From Microbulbifer sp. HZ11 (GTDB taxonomy: Bacteria; Pseudomonadota; Gammaproteobacteria; Pseudomonadales; Cellvibrionaceae), in NCBI RefSeq assembly GCF_000708675.1, contig NZ_JELR01000002.1, positions 1,256,228 to 1,320,227 on the forward strand: a DNA stretch of 64,000 nucleotides. Reading direction: 5' to 3'. The notes beneath the pieces were generated by a model that was not told where the DNA came from, made no database searches, and saw only the letters and a list, made by a program, of their open reading frames with translations. Both the position numbers and the translations under genes were made by a program. Of this stretch, positions 25,793 through 36,280 are shown piece by piece (positions within the stretch are counted from its first letter, which is position 1; the number at the start of each line of letters is the position of its first letter).

Positions 25793-26941
25793 ATGGAAAT
25801 CGAACGACTCCTACAACTGGTCACCGAAAAAGGCGCGTCTGACCTGTTCATCACCGCCGGTGTACCCGCGTCCATCAAACTGCACGGCAAAATCGTCCCG
25901 GTGACCTCCACCCCCCTGACCCCGGAAAAAGCCCGGGAAATGGTCGTGGGTATCATGAACGACCGCCAGAAAAAAGAATTCGCAGAGAGCAAAGAACTCA
26001 ACTTCGCCATCTCCCTGCGCAACGTCGGCCGCTTCCGGGTATCCGCCTTCTTCCAGCGCAACCTGGTGGGTATGGTGCTGCGTCGTATCGAAACCAAGAT
26101 CCCCACCATCGACGGCCTCGGCCTGCCGGAGCAGCTCAAAGAGCTGGCCATGACCAAGCGCGGCCTGATCATCTTTGTGGGTGCGACCGGTACCGGTAAA
26201 TCCACCTCACTGGCGTCCATGATCGGCCACCGCAACGAGAACTCGAAGGGACACATCATCTCCATCGAGGACCCCATCGAATTTATCCACCAGCACCGCG
26301 GCTGCATCGTTACCCAACGCGAAGTGGGCCTGGATACCGACTCGTTCGAGACCGCCCTGAAAAACACCCTGCGTCAGGCGCCGGACGTAATCCTGATTGG
26401 TGAGGTGCGCTCGCGGGAAACCATGGACCACGCTATCGCCTTCGCCGAAACCGGCCACCTGTGCCTTTGCACCCTGCACGCCAACAACGCCAACCAGGCG
26501 CTGGACCGGATCATCCACTTCTTCCCGGCCGACCGTCACCAGCAGCTGTGGATGGACCTGTCGCTGAACCTGCAGGCCATGGTCGCCCAGCAGCTGGTAC
26601 CCACCCCGGACGGCGACGGCCGCCGCGCCTGTCTCGAGATCATGATCAACACCCCGCTGATGTCGGACCTGATCCGCAAGGGCGAGGTGCACAAAATGAA
26701 AGAGTTGATGAAGCGCTCCACCGAGCAGGGCATGCAGACCTTCGACCAGGCCCTGTACGAGCTCTACGACCGCGGCGAAATCACCTACGAAGACGCCCTC
26801 GCCCACGCGGACTCTGCCAACGACCTGCGCCTGATGATCAAGCTCAAATCCGAATCCGACGCCGAGTACCTCAACAGCGCCGCCGACGGACTGAGCCTCG
26901 CCAGCGACACCGATACTGGCAGCGGCCCGCAGATCTATTGA
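25793..26941 (+). CDS. pilU: PilT-dependent retraction ATPase PilU
   Basis: 382 residues, the typical PilU length. Walker A GATGTGKSTSLASMIG (about 130-145), SIEDPIEFIHQ, VILIGEVRSRETM and LCLCTLHANNA. The C-terminal tail is longer and more acidic than in PilT, and the PilT-type AIRNLIRE helix is replaced. PilU assists PilT under load. A possible GGCGGTAA lies before the ATG. Confidence 0.97.
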   Translation: MEIERLLQLVTEKGASDLFITAGVPASIKLHGKIVPVTSTPLTPEKAREMVVGIMNDRQKKEFAESKELNFAISLRNVGRFRVSAFFQRNLVGMVLRRIETKIPTIDGLGLPEQLKELAMTKRGLIIFVGATGTGKSTSLASMIGHRNENSKGHIISIEDPIEFIHQHRGCIVTQREVGLDTDSFETALKNTLRQAPDVILIGEVRSRETMDHAIAFAETGHLCLCTLHANNANQALDRIIHFFPADRHQQLWMDLSLNLQAMVAQQLVPTPDGDGRRACLEIMINTPLMSDLIRKGEVHKMKELMKRSTEQGMQTFDQALYELYDRGEITYEDALAHADSANDLRLMIKLKSESDAEYLNSAADGLSLASDTDTGSGPQIY

Positions 26942-26965
26942 TCGTTCCCCCGAAGAGGTACCGCT

Positions 26966-27583
26966 TTGACACTACTGAGTGCCCTCGCCCTGTTCAGCGC
27001 CATGGTCGTGCTGGCTGCCATTCCCGGCCCCGGGATCTTTGCGGTGATGGCGCGCTCGGCCAGTGGTGGCATGCCGCATGGTGTGGCTACGTCGATTGGC
27101 ATCGTTTTCGGTGATTATATTTTTATCGCCCTGTGCCTTTCGGGCCTCGCCTATGTCGCGGATATGATGGGGAGTGTATTTACCACCATCCAGTATCTCG
27201 GCGCGGCCTACCTGATCTGGCTGGGGATCAGCCTGTTGCGGGCGCAGTCTACGAAGACCAAGGTCGCACCCACGTCGACAAATTCACTGACCTCCAGTGT
27301 GTTGATCGGACTGACCATCACCCTCGGGAATCCCAAAGCGATTCTTTTCTACCTCAGTTTCTTCCCCGCGTTTCTGCCACTGGCGGAAATCACGCTTACT
27401 GACATGGTGATCATTTTTGCCATCACGACAGTCAGTGTGGTTGGTGTGATGCTGATATACGCGTGGATTACGGTGCACGCACACTCTCGCGTACAGCAGC
27501 GCGGCGCAGGAGAAGCGCTCAATAAGGTGGGCGGGGCGTTACTGGTGGGTAGTGGCCTGTGGATGGTTTTGCGCAGCCTGTAA
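26966..27583 (+). CDS. LysE/RhtB family amino-acid exporter
   Basis: This 205-residue hydrophobic protein has about six membrane segments. The N-terminal AAIPGPGIFAVMARSASGG (about 18-36) is the LysE/RhtB signature, followed by GIVFGDYIFIALCLSGLA, YLGAAYLIWLGISLLR and LTITLGNPKAILFYLSFFP. Members export homoserine, threonine, lysine or related amino acids; the substrate cannot be told. The start is TTG 26966 with GAGG upstream. It is 24 bp after pilU and may be co-transcribed. Confidence 0.9.
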   Translation: MTLLSALALFSAMVVLAAIPGPGIFAVMARSASGGMPHGVATSIGIVFGDYIFIALCLSGLAYVADMMGSVFTTIQYLGAAYLIWLGISLLRAQSTKTKVAPTSTNSLTSSVLIGLTITLGNPKAILFYLSFFPAFLPLAEITLTDMVIIFAITTVSVVGVMLIYAWITVHAHSRVQQRGAGEALNKVGGALLVGSGLWMVLRSL

Positions 27584-27609
27584 ACCGATAGCGATGGCCT
27601 CCATTTATA

Positions 27610-28392
27610 TCAGGCCAATTCTTCCAGCAAGGCTTTCACCTGCCCAAGCAGACGACGGGATACCGGAGGCGTCTGCTCGGTACCACCGAGCGTGACCACC
27701 GTCCCCGATGCCTGCTTGCGCAGGCCGGTAATATACTCCACTGCAACAATCGCGCCGCGATGTACACGCACAAAGCGCTCGCCGAATTCTGCTTCCAGTT
27801 CCTTGAGGGATTCATCCAGCACCGTTTCGCCACCAGAGTGATGGGCGATGACGTATTTGTCTTCGGCGATAAAGCAGCGGATATCTTCCACGTCAATCAA
27901 TTGCACACCGCGGCGGCTCACCGCTTTTATCTGGCGGCGGCCGCCGCTGGCAGGTGATGATTTCGGTTCGGCTTGCAGCAGTTGTGGTTTGCTCAGTCTT
28001 CGCGCCTGGGCAATCGCCTGTGCCAGTTGTTCCACATTGACGGGCTTGAGCAGGTAACCCGATGGAGCAACCGCAAAGGCAGGGAGCGCAAACTCATCGT
28101 GGGCGGTGCAGAATATGATCGCAGGCGGGTTGGGTCGGTTGGTGATTTGGGTGGCGAGTTGGAGCCCGTTTTCTCCGGGCATTTCGATATCCAGTAACAA
28201 CAGGTCCGGGTCGAGTGAATCCAGCTGTTGTAACGCGCTTTCCCCATCGGCAGCTTCTCCCAGCAGTTGGCAACCATGAATAGTTTGCAACTGTCGGGCC
28301 AATCTGGCCCGCGCCAGCGGCTCGTCATCGACGATCAGAACACCCAGCGGACGTTCAGCGGTACTCTCAAGGGAACCATCGAGAGTACTCAT
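27610..28392 (-). CDS. algR: LytTR response regulator, AlgR-like
   Basis: 260 residues. Receiver domain with VDDEPLARARLARQL near the N-terminus and phospho-acceptor Asp in LLLLDIEMPGENG (about 60-72), a conserved Thr/Ala in IIFCTAHDEFALPAF, then a linker and a C-terminal LytTR DNA-binding domain (about 155-258; HRGAIVAVEYITGLRKQ). It overlaps the kinase gene by 4 bp. AlgR with AlgZ controls alginate and type IV pilus genes in Pseudomonas; the adjacent argH matches the algZR-argH locus. The regulon here is inferred. Confidence 0.9.
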   Translation of the reverse strand: MSTLDGSLESTAERPLGVLIVDDEPLARARLARQLQTIHGCQLLGEAADGESALQQLDSLDPDLLLLDIEMPGENGLQLATQITNRPNPPAIIFCTAHDEFALPAFAVAPSGYLLKPVNVEQLAQAIAQARRLSKPQLLQAEPKSSPASGGRRQIKAVSRRGVQLIDVEDIRCFIAEDKYVIAHHSGGETVLDESLKELEAEFGERFVRVHRGAIVAVEYITGLRKQASGTVVTLGGTEQTPPVSRRLLGQVKALLEELA

Positions 28393-29666
28393 CCAACCAC
28401 CTCCACTGAACGCACTGCGACTGGCTCAGTTGTTCTGGCTTCTGCACGGGCGTTTAACGGTAGCCGTATTTCTACGACATATTTTTCTTCACGCTTTTCC
28501 GCAATAAAGTGGAAGCGCTCACCGTAAAACGCACTGAGACGCTGGCGAATATTTTCCATCGCCATTCCATTTCCCGAATGAACATGGTCCACATGGACAT
28601 TACGGTTGTTTTCCGTCCCAGTTTTTCCGTCAGACTCTGCAATAGGATTATGAATCGACAATAGCAGTTCGCGGGACTCTCTGCCAATGACATTTTGACG
28701 ACGACCGAATTTACTCGGGACAATATTTTCACGGATGGAAACTTCAATGGTGCCACCGCGACGCAAACGCGCGACACCGTGCAGCACCGCATTTTCCAGC
28801 AATGGCTGCAATAGCATTGAAGGCAACTCCGCAGGCCCGGAAAAATCATCCACCTGCCAGGATTGCTGCAGGCGATCACCGAGTCGCAGGGACTCAATTT
28901 CCAGGTAATGTTTCGCCAGCGAAATTTCCTGCTCCAGCGGTACCATTTTGGAGTCTGCCAGGGATGCGCGAAACAATACGCAGAGATCTTCCACCAGTTT
29001 TTCCGCGCGCTCCGGATCCACCGCGATCAGGCTGGCGAGGCTGTTCATACTGTTGAACAGAAAGTGCGGGCGGATACGGGATTGCAGGGCTTCGATACGG
29101 GCGCCGAGCTCCGCCTGCTGCTGGTTGTGCAACTGCTGCTGCACATAGGCGTAACGCAGTACCACTCCCGCACAGATTGCGCCGACCAGGAAGTTGGCCA
29201 ATAGCGACAGCCAGGCGATCGGCATACCGGTCATATCCGCAGCCCACCAGTGCTGAGCTACAAGCACCCCAAGCAAGACCGCGAGCACCGTGGAATAGCT
29301 GAGCGCCGCCGCAACCTTGTGGGAAAGACGCGCCAGAATGGGACGCATACGGCACAGGATCGCGGCAGACGGCAGTACCGCCCACTGCACGGTGAGGGAT
29401 ACCAGTCCCAGACGCTGCCAGTTAAACGGCGCCAGTCCGTCGGTGGCAAGCACCAGCACCAGCGCCAGCAATTCACCCATCAACACTAGCGCAGCCACAC
29501 CGGTCACGCTGCACAGGTCCGGGAGGAAGTGAGGAGAGTCGTGATGAGCATCCTCGATGAGGGAGTTCCCGGAGCCCAGACGCGCAGAATCTTTGCCATT
29601 GGGGGCAATTTCGCGAATTTGCTGCGCTATAATGCCCGCCGCTTGCGCGGGCCGGGAAGATGTCAT
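28389..29666 (-). CDS. algZ: Sensor histidine kinase, AlgZ/FimS-like
   Basis: 425 residues. An N-terminal polar region, about four hydrophobic segments (roughly 50-75, 85-105, 115-140, 150-175), then a His_kinase domain with [16 protein letters not shown] (about 196-211), and an HATPase with [19 protein letters not shown] and [13 protein letters not shown]. This is the LytS/AlgZ class that lacks a conventional HisKA domain. The start near 29666 leaves a 46-residue hydrophilic leader, and the true start may differ. It is divergent from argH, with the argH promoter inside its 5' part. Confidence 0.88.
   Translation of the reverse strand: MTSSRPAQAAGIIAQQIREIAPNGKDSARLGSGNSLIEDAHHDSPHFLPDLCSVTGVAALVLMGELLALVLVLATDGLAPFNWQRLGLVSLTVQWAVLPSAAILCRMRPILARLSHKVAAALSYSTVLAVLLGVLVAQHWWAADMTGMPIAWLSLLANFLVGAICAGVVLRYAYVQQQLHNQQQAELGARIEALQSRIRPHFLFNSMNSLASLIAVDPERAEKLVEDLCVLFRASLADSKMVPLEQEISLAKHYLEIESLRLGDRLQQSWQVDDFSGPAELPSMLLQPLLENAVLHGVARLRRGGTIEVSIRENIVPSKFGRRQNVIGRESRELLLSIHNPIAESDGKTGTENNRNVHVDHVHSGNGMAMENIRQRLSAFYGERFHFIAEKREEKYVVEIRLPLNARAEARTTEPVAVRSVEVVG
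29605..29633 (+). promoter_or_regulatory. Possible argH promoter
   Basis: TATAAT at 29628-29633 on the plus strand with only a weak -35 (GCAATT, 17-bp spacer). It lies inside the kinase coding region about 145 bp before the argH ATG. Confidence 0.35.
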
Positions 29667-29777
29667 ACCACGTTATCTTTATTCTGGACCTGCCAACTAG
29701 GCAAAGAAGATACCGCCATCCCGGATCGACTTCCACATCACCATTCACAAACCCAGTCACATTCGACCAGAGGCAGC

Positions 29778-31199
<1,422 letters not shown>

Positions 31200-31212
31200 G
31201 TTTTCGTGGATT

Positions 31213-31247
31213 AGGCCGGGCAACGCCCGGCTCAACTCCGGGATGAC
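31213..31247. repeat. REP-like repeat after argH
   Basis: GCCGGGCAACGCCCGGCTC hairpin followed by CTCCGGGATGAC, a partial and rearranged member of the repeat family seen at 25671-25734; it may act as the argH/cyaY convergent terminator stem. Confidence 0.5.
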
Positions 31248-31256
31248 AATTAAGAC

Positions 31257-31589
31257 TTATAGGCCGAGAGAAACGGCCGCTCCCTGCTGCTCGCTCAACA
31301 CCCGATCCAACAGGGTCGGCAGGTCTTCACCGGTGGTTGTACATTTCCAGCCAGGCATCTCGAATTTCAGGTGATAACCACCAGAACGCGCAGCGACCCA
31401 TAACTCTTGCACCGCACTCTGGCGGGACAGGATTACCTGGGTGCCATTATCTTCAAGCGTGATGGTCAACACCGAGTCCGATCGCTCGTAATCCATATCC
31501 ACATCGCAGTTGTCGAGGGCATCCTCGACGGCAATCAGGGTTTCTTCGATAGCGGCATTGTATGCGGGCTGGGAATCGGCCTGGGTCAT
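31257..31589 (-). CDS. cyaY: Frataxin-like iron-sulfur cluster protein CyaY
   Basis: 110 residues, complete. An acidic first helix (YNAAIEETLIAVEDALDNCDVDMDYERSDSV) that binds iron, then beta strands ending LWVAARSGGYHLKF with the family-typical Trp. CyaY modulates IscS-dependent Fe-S assembly. It lies between argH and the divergent lptM-lysA-dapF cluster, as in Pseudomonas. Confidence 0.96.
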   Translation of the reverse strand: MTQADSQPAYNAAIEETLIAVEDALDNCDVDMDYERSDSVLTITLEDNGTQVILSRQSAVQELWVAARSGGYHLKFEMPGWKCTTTGEDLPTLLDRVLSEQQGAAVSLGL

Positions 31590-31702
31590 GGGTCGTTACT
31601 ACTGTTACTGTGTTGTTGGGAAGCTCGGGTCGCTATACTAGCAGGCTTTTCCGGTCTTCTCGTCCCGCTTGAATGCGGCAGATATAGCCAAGGCAGTCCC
31701 CG

Positions 31703-31957
31703 ATGCGCACACCCATGATCTCACAGGTCACTCTTATGGCCGCCCTCTCCGCCGCCTTGATGTTAGTCGCCTGTGGCCAGAAGGGCCCTCTCTACCTGCC
31801 TCAGGATCCCGCATCACCCTCAACGAGTTCAAGCACCAGCGGCATCCACAGCCACGGCCAACCCGGGGCGGTGCAGACACCACAAAGCAGTCAGGACGAA
31901 ACGGAATCCGAACAGCAAACCGAGCAACACACGGAAGCAGAAGCAGTAACCAAATGA
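31703..31957 (+). CDS. lptM: LptM/YifL-like lipoprotein
   Basis: 84 residues. Signal peptide with lipobox LVAC (Cys 24) followed immediately by GQKGPLYLP, the diagnostic LptM (YifL/LppL) sequence; the rest is a low-complexity Ser/Thr/Gln/Glu tail. LptM stabilises the LptDE lipopolysaccharide translocon in E. coli. The stop overlaps the lysA start (ATGA). Its position before lysA is conserved across gammaproteobacteria. Confidence 0.92.
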   Translation: MRTPMISQVTLMAALSAALMLVACGQKGPLYLPQDPASPSTSSSTSGIHSHGQPGAVQTPQSSQDETESEQQTEQHTEAEAVTK

Positions 31958-33207
31958 GCGAATTCTCCTACCAGCAGGGAAGCCTGTGGGCCGAGGGCGT
32001 AAGCCTGGAACAGATTGCCGAGCAGTTCGGCACCCCCACTTACGTCTACAGCCGCGCCCACTACGAGCGCCAGTACCAGGCCTATGCCGACGCCCTGGGC
32101 GATCATCCTGGCCTGATCTGCTACGCCATCAAGGCCAACAGCAACCTCGGCATCCTGTCGGTGCTGGCACAGCTGGGTGCCGGTTTCGATATCGTCTCCG
32201 CCGGTGAGCTGGAACGGGTACTGATGGCCGGCGGTGATCCCAGCAAAGTCGTATTTTCCGGCGTGGGCAAGACCGCCGATGAAATGCGCCGCGCGCTGTC
32301 TGTCGGCGTGCATTGTTTCAATGTGGAATCCGAAGGCGAGCTCGACCGGCTGGAAGCAGTGGCCGCCGAGATGGGCGTCACCGCACCGGTATCCCTGCGG
32401 GTGAACCCGGATGTGGACGCCATGACCCACCCGTATATTTCCACAGGCCTGAAAGAGAACAAGTTCGGCATCGCCATCGAGCGTGCCCGCGCGGTGTACG
32501 CACGCATTGCCGCTTCCGAGAGCCTCAATGCGGTGGGTGTGGACTGCCATATCGGCTCCCAGCTCACCGAGATCTCCCCTTTCCTCGACGCCCTCGACCG
32601 CCTGCTGGCGCTGATCGACGAGCTGGCCGAAGATGGCACCAAACTCAAGCACCTGGACCTGGGCGGCGGTCTCGGTGTGCGCTACCGCGGTGAAGAACCG
32701 CCGGAAGTGAGCGACTACCTCGGCGCGGTGAAGGAAAAACTTGCCGGCCGCGATCTGGCCCTAGTGCTGGAACCGGGCCGCTCCATCGCCGCCAACGGCG
32801 GTGCCCTGCTGACCCGGGTGGAATACCTGAAGCGCACCGACGAGCACAACTTTGCCATCGTCGACGCCGCCATGAACGACAACCTGCGCCCGGCGCTATA
32901 CCAGGCGTGGCAGGATATCGTTGCGGTCACCCCGTCCAATGGCGACACTGAGAGCTGGGATATTGTCGGCCCGGTGTGCGAGACCGGCGATTTCCTCGGC
33001 AAACACCGCCCGCTGGCACTGGAGCAGGGTCAGCTACTGGCCATGTTATCCGCTGGCGCCTACGGGTTTACCATGAGCTCCAACTACAACTCCCGCACTC
33101 GCGCCGCGGAAGTACTGGTGGACGGGGACAAGACCTACCTGGTGCGCGCGCGGGAGACCCTGGCGGACCTGGTGCGCGGCGAGACTACGGTACCGGCCAG
33201 GGACTGA
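31954..33207 (+). CDS. lysA: Diaminopimelate decarboxylase
   Basis: 417 residues. PLP lysine in CYAIKANSNLGIL (about 57), HIGSQLTEISPF (about 197-208), LDLGGGLGVRY, EPGRSIAANGG and the active-site CETGDFLG (about 340). It decarboxylates meso-DAP to lysine. Translation is coupled to lptM by a four-base overlap, and dapF, the preceding pathway step, follows. Confidence 0.98.
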   Translation: MSEFSYQQGSLWAEGVSLEQIAEQFGTPTYVYSRAHYERQYQAYADALGDHPGLICYAIKANSNLGILSVLAQLGAGFDIVSAGELERVLMAGGDPSKVVFSGVGKTADEMRRALSVGVHCFNVESEGELDRLEAVAAEMGVTAPVSLRVNPDVDAMTHPYISTGLKENKFGIAIERARAVYARIAASESLNAVGVDCHIGSQLTEISPFLDALDRLLALIDELAEDGTKLKHLDLGGGLGVRYRGEEPPEVSDYLGAVKEKLAGRDLALVLEPGRSIAANGGALLTRVEYLKRTDEHNFAIVDAAMNDNLRPALYQAWQDIVAVTPSNGDTESWDIVGPVCETGDFLGKHRPLALEQGQLLAMLSAGAYGFTMSSNYNSRTRAAEVLVDGDKTYLVRARETLADLVRGETTVPARD

Positions 33208-33323
33208 CAGAAAAGGATTGAGCTCGTTTGGTGGATGCGCTTTGCGGATCCACCCTGCGGGATGGCTTGGAATTAGGTGTAGGGTGGATAAGCGCAAGCG
33301 CATCCACCAACAAGAGAAACAGA
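33208..33323. repeat. GC-rich inverted repeat between lysA and dapF
   Basis: The region contains GGTGGATGCGC near 33231 and its complement GCGCATCCACC near 33299, plus the internal pair GGATCCACCC and GGGTGGATAAG. It is a nested inverted-repeat element of the kind widespread between gammaproteobacterial genes. It does not obviously terminate transcription. Confidence 0.6.
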
Positions 33324-34154
33324 ATGCGGCTTAAATTCACCAAAATGCACGGCCTCGGCAACGACTTTGTCATGGTCGACGGCATCACCCAGCGGGTGAA
33401 GCTGTCACCGGAGAAGGTTCGCCAGATCGCCGACCGCCACACCGGCATCGGGTGCGATCAGCTGTTGCTGGTGGAAGCCCCGCGTAATCCGGACGTCGAC
33501 TTCCGTTACCGCATCTACAACGCGGACGGCAGCGAAGTGGAGAACTGCGGTAACGGCGCCCGCTGTTTTGCGCGCTTTGTGCGCGACCGCCGCCTGACCA
33601 GCAAGGAGCAGATCCTGGTGGAAACCGCTGCCGGTATTCTTGAGCTGAAAGTGGGCGAGAAAGACCAGGTGAGCGTGGATATGGGTGAGCCGATTCTGGA
33701 GCCCGCCAAAGTACCCTTTCAGGCGGACATTCAGGCCGAAAGCTACCCGCTGGAAGTCGACGGCGAGATGTACAACGTCGGCGCCGTGTCCATGGGCAAC
33801 CCCCACGCGGTACTGCTGGTGGAAGATGTCACCAAGGCGCCGGTGGAAACCCTTGGCGCCGCCATCGAGTGCCACCCGCGCTTTCCCGCCAGGGTGAACG
33901 TGGGCTTCCTGCAGATCGAGGATCGCGGCAAAGCGTGCCTTCGGGTATTTGAACGGGGCGTGGGTGAGACCCGTGCCTGCGGCACCGGTGCCTGTGCCGC
34001 CATGGTCTCTGCGCGCCTGCGCGGCCTGGTGGACGAGGAGCTGCAGATCACCCTCCCCGGTGGCACCCTGACGATCCACTGGCCGGGACCCGGCGAGCCG
34101 GTTACCATGACCGGGCCCACTGCGGCGGTATATCACGGACAGATCGTGCTCTGA
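33324..34154 (+). CDS. dapF: Diaminopimelate epimerase
   Basis: 276 residues from ATG 33324 ([19 protein letters not shown]). Both catalytic cysteines are present in ENCGNGARC (about 72-80) and [10 protein letters not shown] (about 216-225), along with [13 protein letters not shown]. It interconverts LL- and meso-diaminopimelate for lysine and peptidoglycan. The upstream in-frame extension is repeat sequence and was not used. DUF484 follows, as in Pseudomonas. Confidence 0.98.
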   Translation: MRLKFTKMHGLGNDFVMVDGITQRVKLSPEKVRQIADRHTGIGCDQLLLVEAPRNPDVDFRYRIYNADGSEVENCGNGARCFARFVRDRRLTSKEQILVETAAGILELKVGEKDQVSVDMGEPILEPAKVPFQADIQAESYPLEVDGEMYNVGAVSMGNPHAVLLVEDVTKAPVETLGAAIECHPRFPARVNVGFLQIEDRGKACLRVFERGVGETRACGTGACAAMVSARLRGLVDEELQITLPGGTLTIHWPGPGEPVTMTGPTAAVYHGQIVL

Positions 34155-34213
34155 GGCTCTGCTTAGCAACAGCCGACCGAGCGCACCCAGATAACCAGAT
34201 AACGACCCGGACC

Positions 34214-34975
34214 ATGACCGATCACAGCGATGCCCCCCTGCTCGATAGCGAAGTCGAGGCCAACTTGGACCGCCAGGAAGCCGCCGACAGCGAAAACCAG
34301 CGCAACAAGAAGCTGCTTTCGCGACAGGTGGCCCGCTACCTGATCCAGAACCCCACCTTCTTTGCCGAGAACATGGAGCTGCTGGAAACCATCCAGCTTC
34401 CCAGGGAATCCGGTAAGACCGTGTCGCTGATGACCCACCAGACCAACCTGCTGCGCGAGCGCAACATAGAGATGCGCCAGCGCCTCGACCAGCTGCTGCA
34501 GGCCGCACGGGAAAATGATCAGCTGTTTACCCACAGCCGCCAGCTGGTGTTGGCACTGCTGGAAGCGCGCACCGTTGCTGAAGCCGGCAACGCACTGTTA
34601 AAAAGCTTTAAAGAAGATTTTCAGGTCGAGACTACCGCCCTCACCCTGTTCGGCCCCCTGCCCGGTTCCAGCAGCAAGCTCGGTGCCGTACGCAGCAGTT
34701 CACGCACCAGCGCGGAAAGCGCCATAGGTTCCATTCTGCGCAACGGTCGCACCGTGTGCGGCACCCTGCGTCCTTCAGAGACCGCTTATCTGTTCGGCGA
34801 CGGGGCGGACAAGGTGGCCTCTGCGGCGGTGGTCCCGCTGGCGGACCAGCTGGGTATCCTGGCGGTCGGCTCCAGTGACCCCAATCATTACCGCTCCAGC
34901 CTCGGCACCATGTTCCTGTCGTATATCGGAGAAGTACTCGAACGACTGCTACCGGATCTGCTGGCACGCAGCTGA
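34214..34975 (+). CDS. DUF484 family protein
   Basis: 253 residues. An acidic N-terminus, then SRQVARYLIQNPTFFAENMELLETIQ (about 35-60) typical of DUF484, a coiled-coil around RERNIEMRQRLDQLLQ, and a GAF-like C-terminal half ending in SYIGEVLERLLPDLL. DUF484 genes sit between dapF and xerC in many gammaproteobacteria. Here dapF is present but the expected xerC is not next; repeats and a sutA-like gene follow instead. Function unknown. Confidence 0.92.
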   Translation: MTDHSDAPLLDSEVEANLDRQEAADSENQRNKKLLSRQVARYLIQNPTFFAENMELLETIQLPRESGKTVSLMTHQTNLLRERNIEMRQRLDQLLQAARENDQLFTHSRQLVLALLEARTVAEAGNALLKSFKEDFQVETTALTLFGPLPGSSSKLGAVRSSSRTSAESAIGSILRNGRTVCGTLRPSETAYLFGDGADKVASAAVVPLADQLGILAVGSSDPNHYRSSLGTMFLSYIGEVLERLLPDLLARS

Positions 34976-35047
34976 TCTCCATTGATCATTGCCGCTCGGT
35001 TTTTTTGAAGATGCCCGGGTATCGGGCGTGGCGGGGGCGGAGGGGAA

Positions 35048-35074
35048 CTGGACCCCGGCATTTGCCGGGGTGAC
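35048..35074 (+). repeat. REP-like repeat after DUF484
   Basis: CTGGACCCCGGC, short loop, GCCGGGGTGAC: same 5' CTGGA and 3' TGAC ends as the other REP-like units, with a seven-to-eight-pair stem. Confidence 0.65.
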
Positions 35075-35189
35075 GCATTCGATCTACGGGTGGCTTTCCT
35101 GGTGGAACACTACCGTTCGATTCCCTCGTCCTGCCGGCGGTGCCGGCACCCAGTGTTTTCCTTCGTTCAGCGCGCCTAGTCGCTCAAGA

Positions 35190-35402
35190 CTAGATAGGCC
35201 GGCTACCGTACTTCGGCTGCGGCTTGCGCGGAGGGTCTGCAGTTACATCCGGTGCCACCTCATCGATGGCGCCGCCTCTGGCGAGGAAAGCCTCGACTTC
35301 GGCACTCAGTTGGCTGCGGGCCCGCTGGCGGGAGGAAAGCGTGCGCTCTTCTGCAAAATCCTCGGTGTCTTTCACTCGAGCACTGGACTGGTCGTCTTTC
35401 AT
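35190..35402 (-). CDS. sutA: SutA-like RNA-polymerase-binding regulator
   Basis: 70-residue acidic protein. The C-terminal half VEAFLARGGAIDEVAPDVTADPPRKPQPKYGSRPI matches what I recall of Pseudomonas SutA (EEFLARGGK...ADPPKKP..KYGSRPI). SutA binds RNA polymerase and boosts housekeeping transcription in slow growth. The N-terminal acidic tail is shorter than in Pseudomonas (about 105 residues in total there). The location near glnK-amtB also agrees. The start is ATG 35402. Confidence 0.8.
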   Translation of the reverse strand: MKDDQSSARVKDTEDFAEERTLSSRQRARSQLSAEVEAFLARGGAIDEVAPDVTADPPRKPQPKYGSRPI

Positions 35403-35775
35403 GTCATTTACCCTGTAACTTGATACCCCTTGTTACAGAGGGAATACCCCTGCTGCCGCAGCAAGTCTCTAACGAACATCCTGTTCCACCGGCGGCCCAT
35501 TCACTTTTCACAGTCGCTAAAACATCAGCCACCGAGAAAACGGCAAATAAAATCCGCCGGGCAGAAGATTTCCTGCGGCGAAATATTTATAGGCAGTGTC
35601 CAACCAGGCTGCCAGAAAAGGTTCCCATTTCCGGTAGAGTTTTTTTGTGCGGTTTTTACCCGATTTATTGCTGTTGGTTATGCTTTTTTGGGCGCCACAC
35701 TTTTGACGTCACACTCGAGATAGAGAGCCTTTTCACGCCTTGAAACCTGAGTCCACCGAGCGATTTATTCCGGGC
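35403..35775. other. Intergenic region upstream of sutA
   Basis: About 370 bp separating sutA from the glnK terminator. No credible ORF (short readings lack ribosome sites and conservation). It presumably carries the sutA promoter; no repeat or RNA gene recognised. Confidence 0.4.
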
Positions 35776-35781
35776 ACAAAA

Positions 35782-35802
35782 AAGCCCCGCAGAGCGGGGC
35801 TT
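35782..35802 (-). terminator. Terminator of the glnK operon
   Basis: On the minus strand AAGCCCCGC, three-base loop, GCGGGGCTT followed by TTTTTGTG, about 27 bp after the glnK stop. Confidence 0.85.
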
Positions 35803-35828
35803 AGAAAACACTGTGTCCGATTCTTTGA

Positions 35829-36182
<354 letters not shown>

Positions 36183-36280
36183 TTATGGTTCTTGCGGGTA
36201 CCGGCCCGAAAACCGGTACCGGAAGATTATTTTACCGCCAGCGGGGAGTGGTCCCGACACTGGCGGCTACCTATGAGCGC

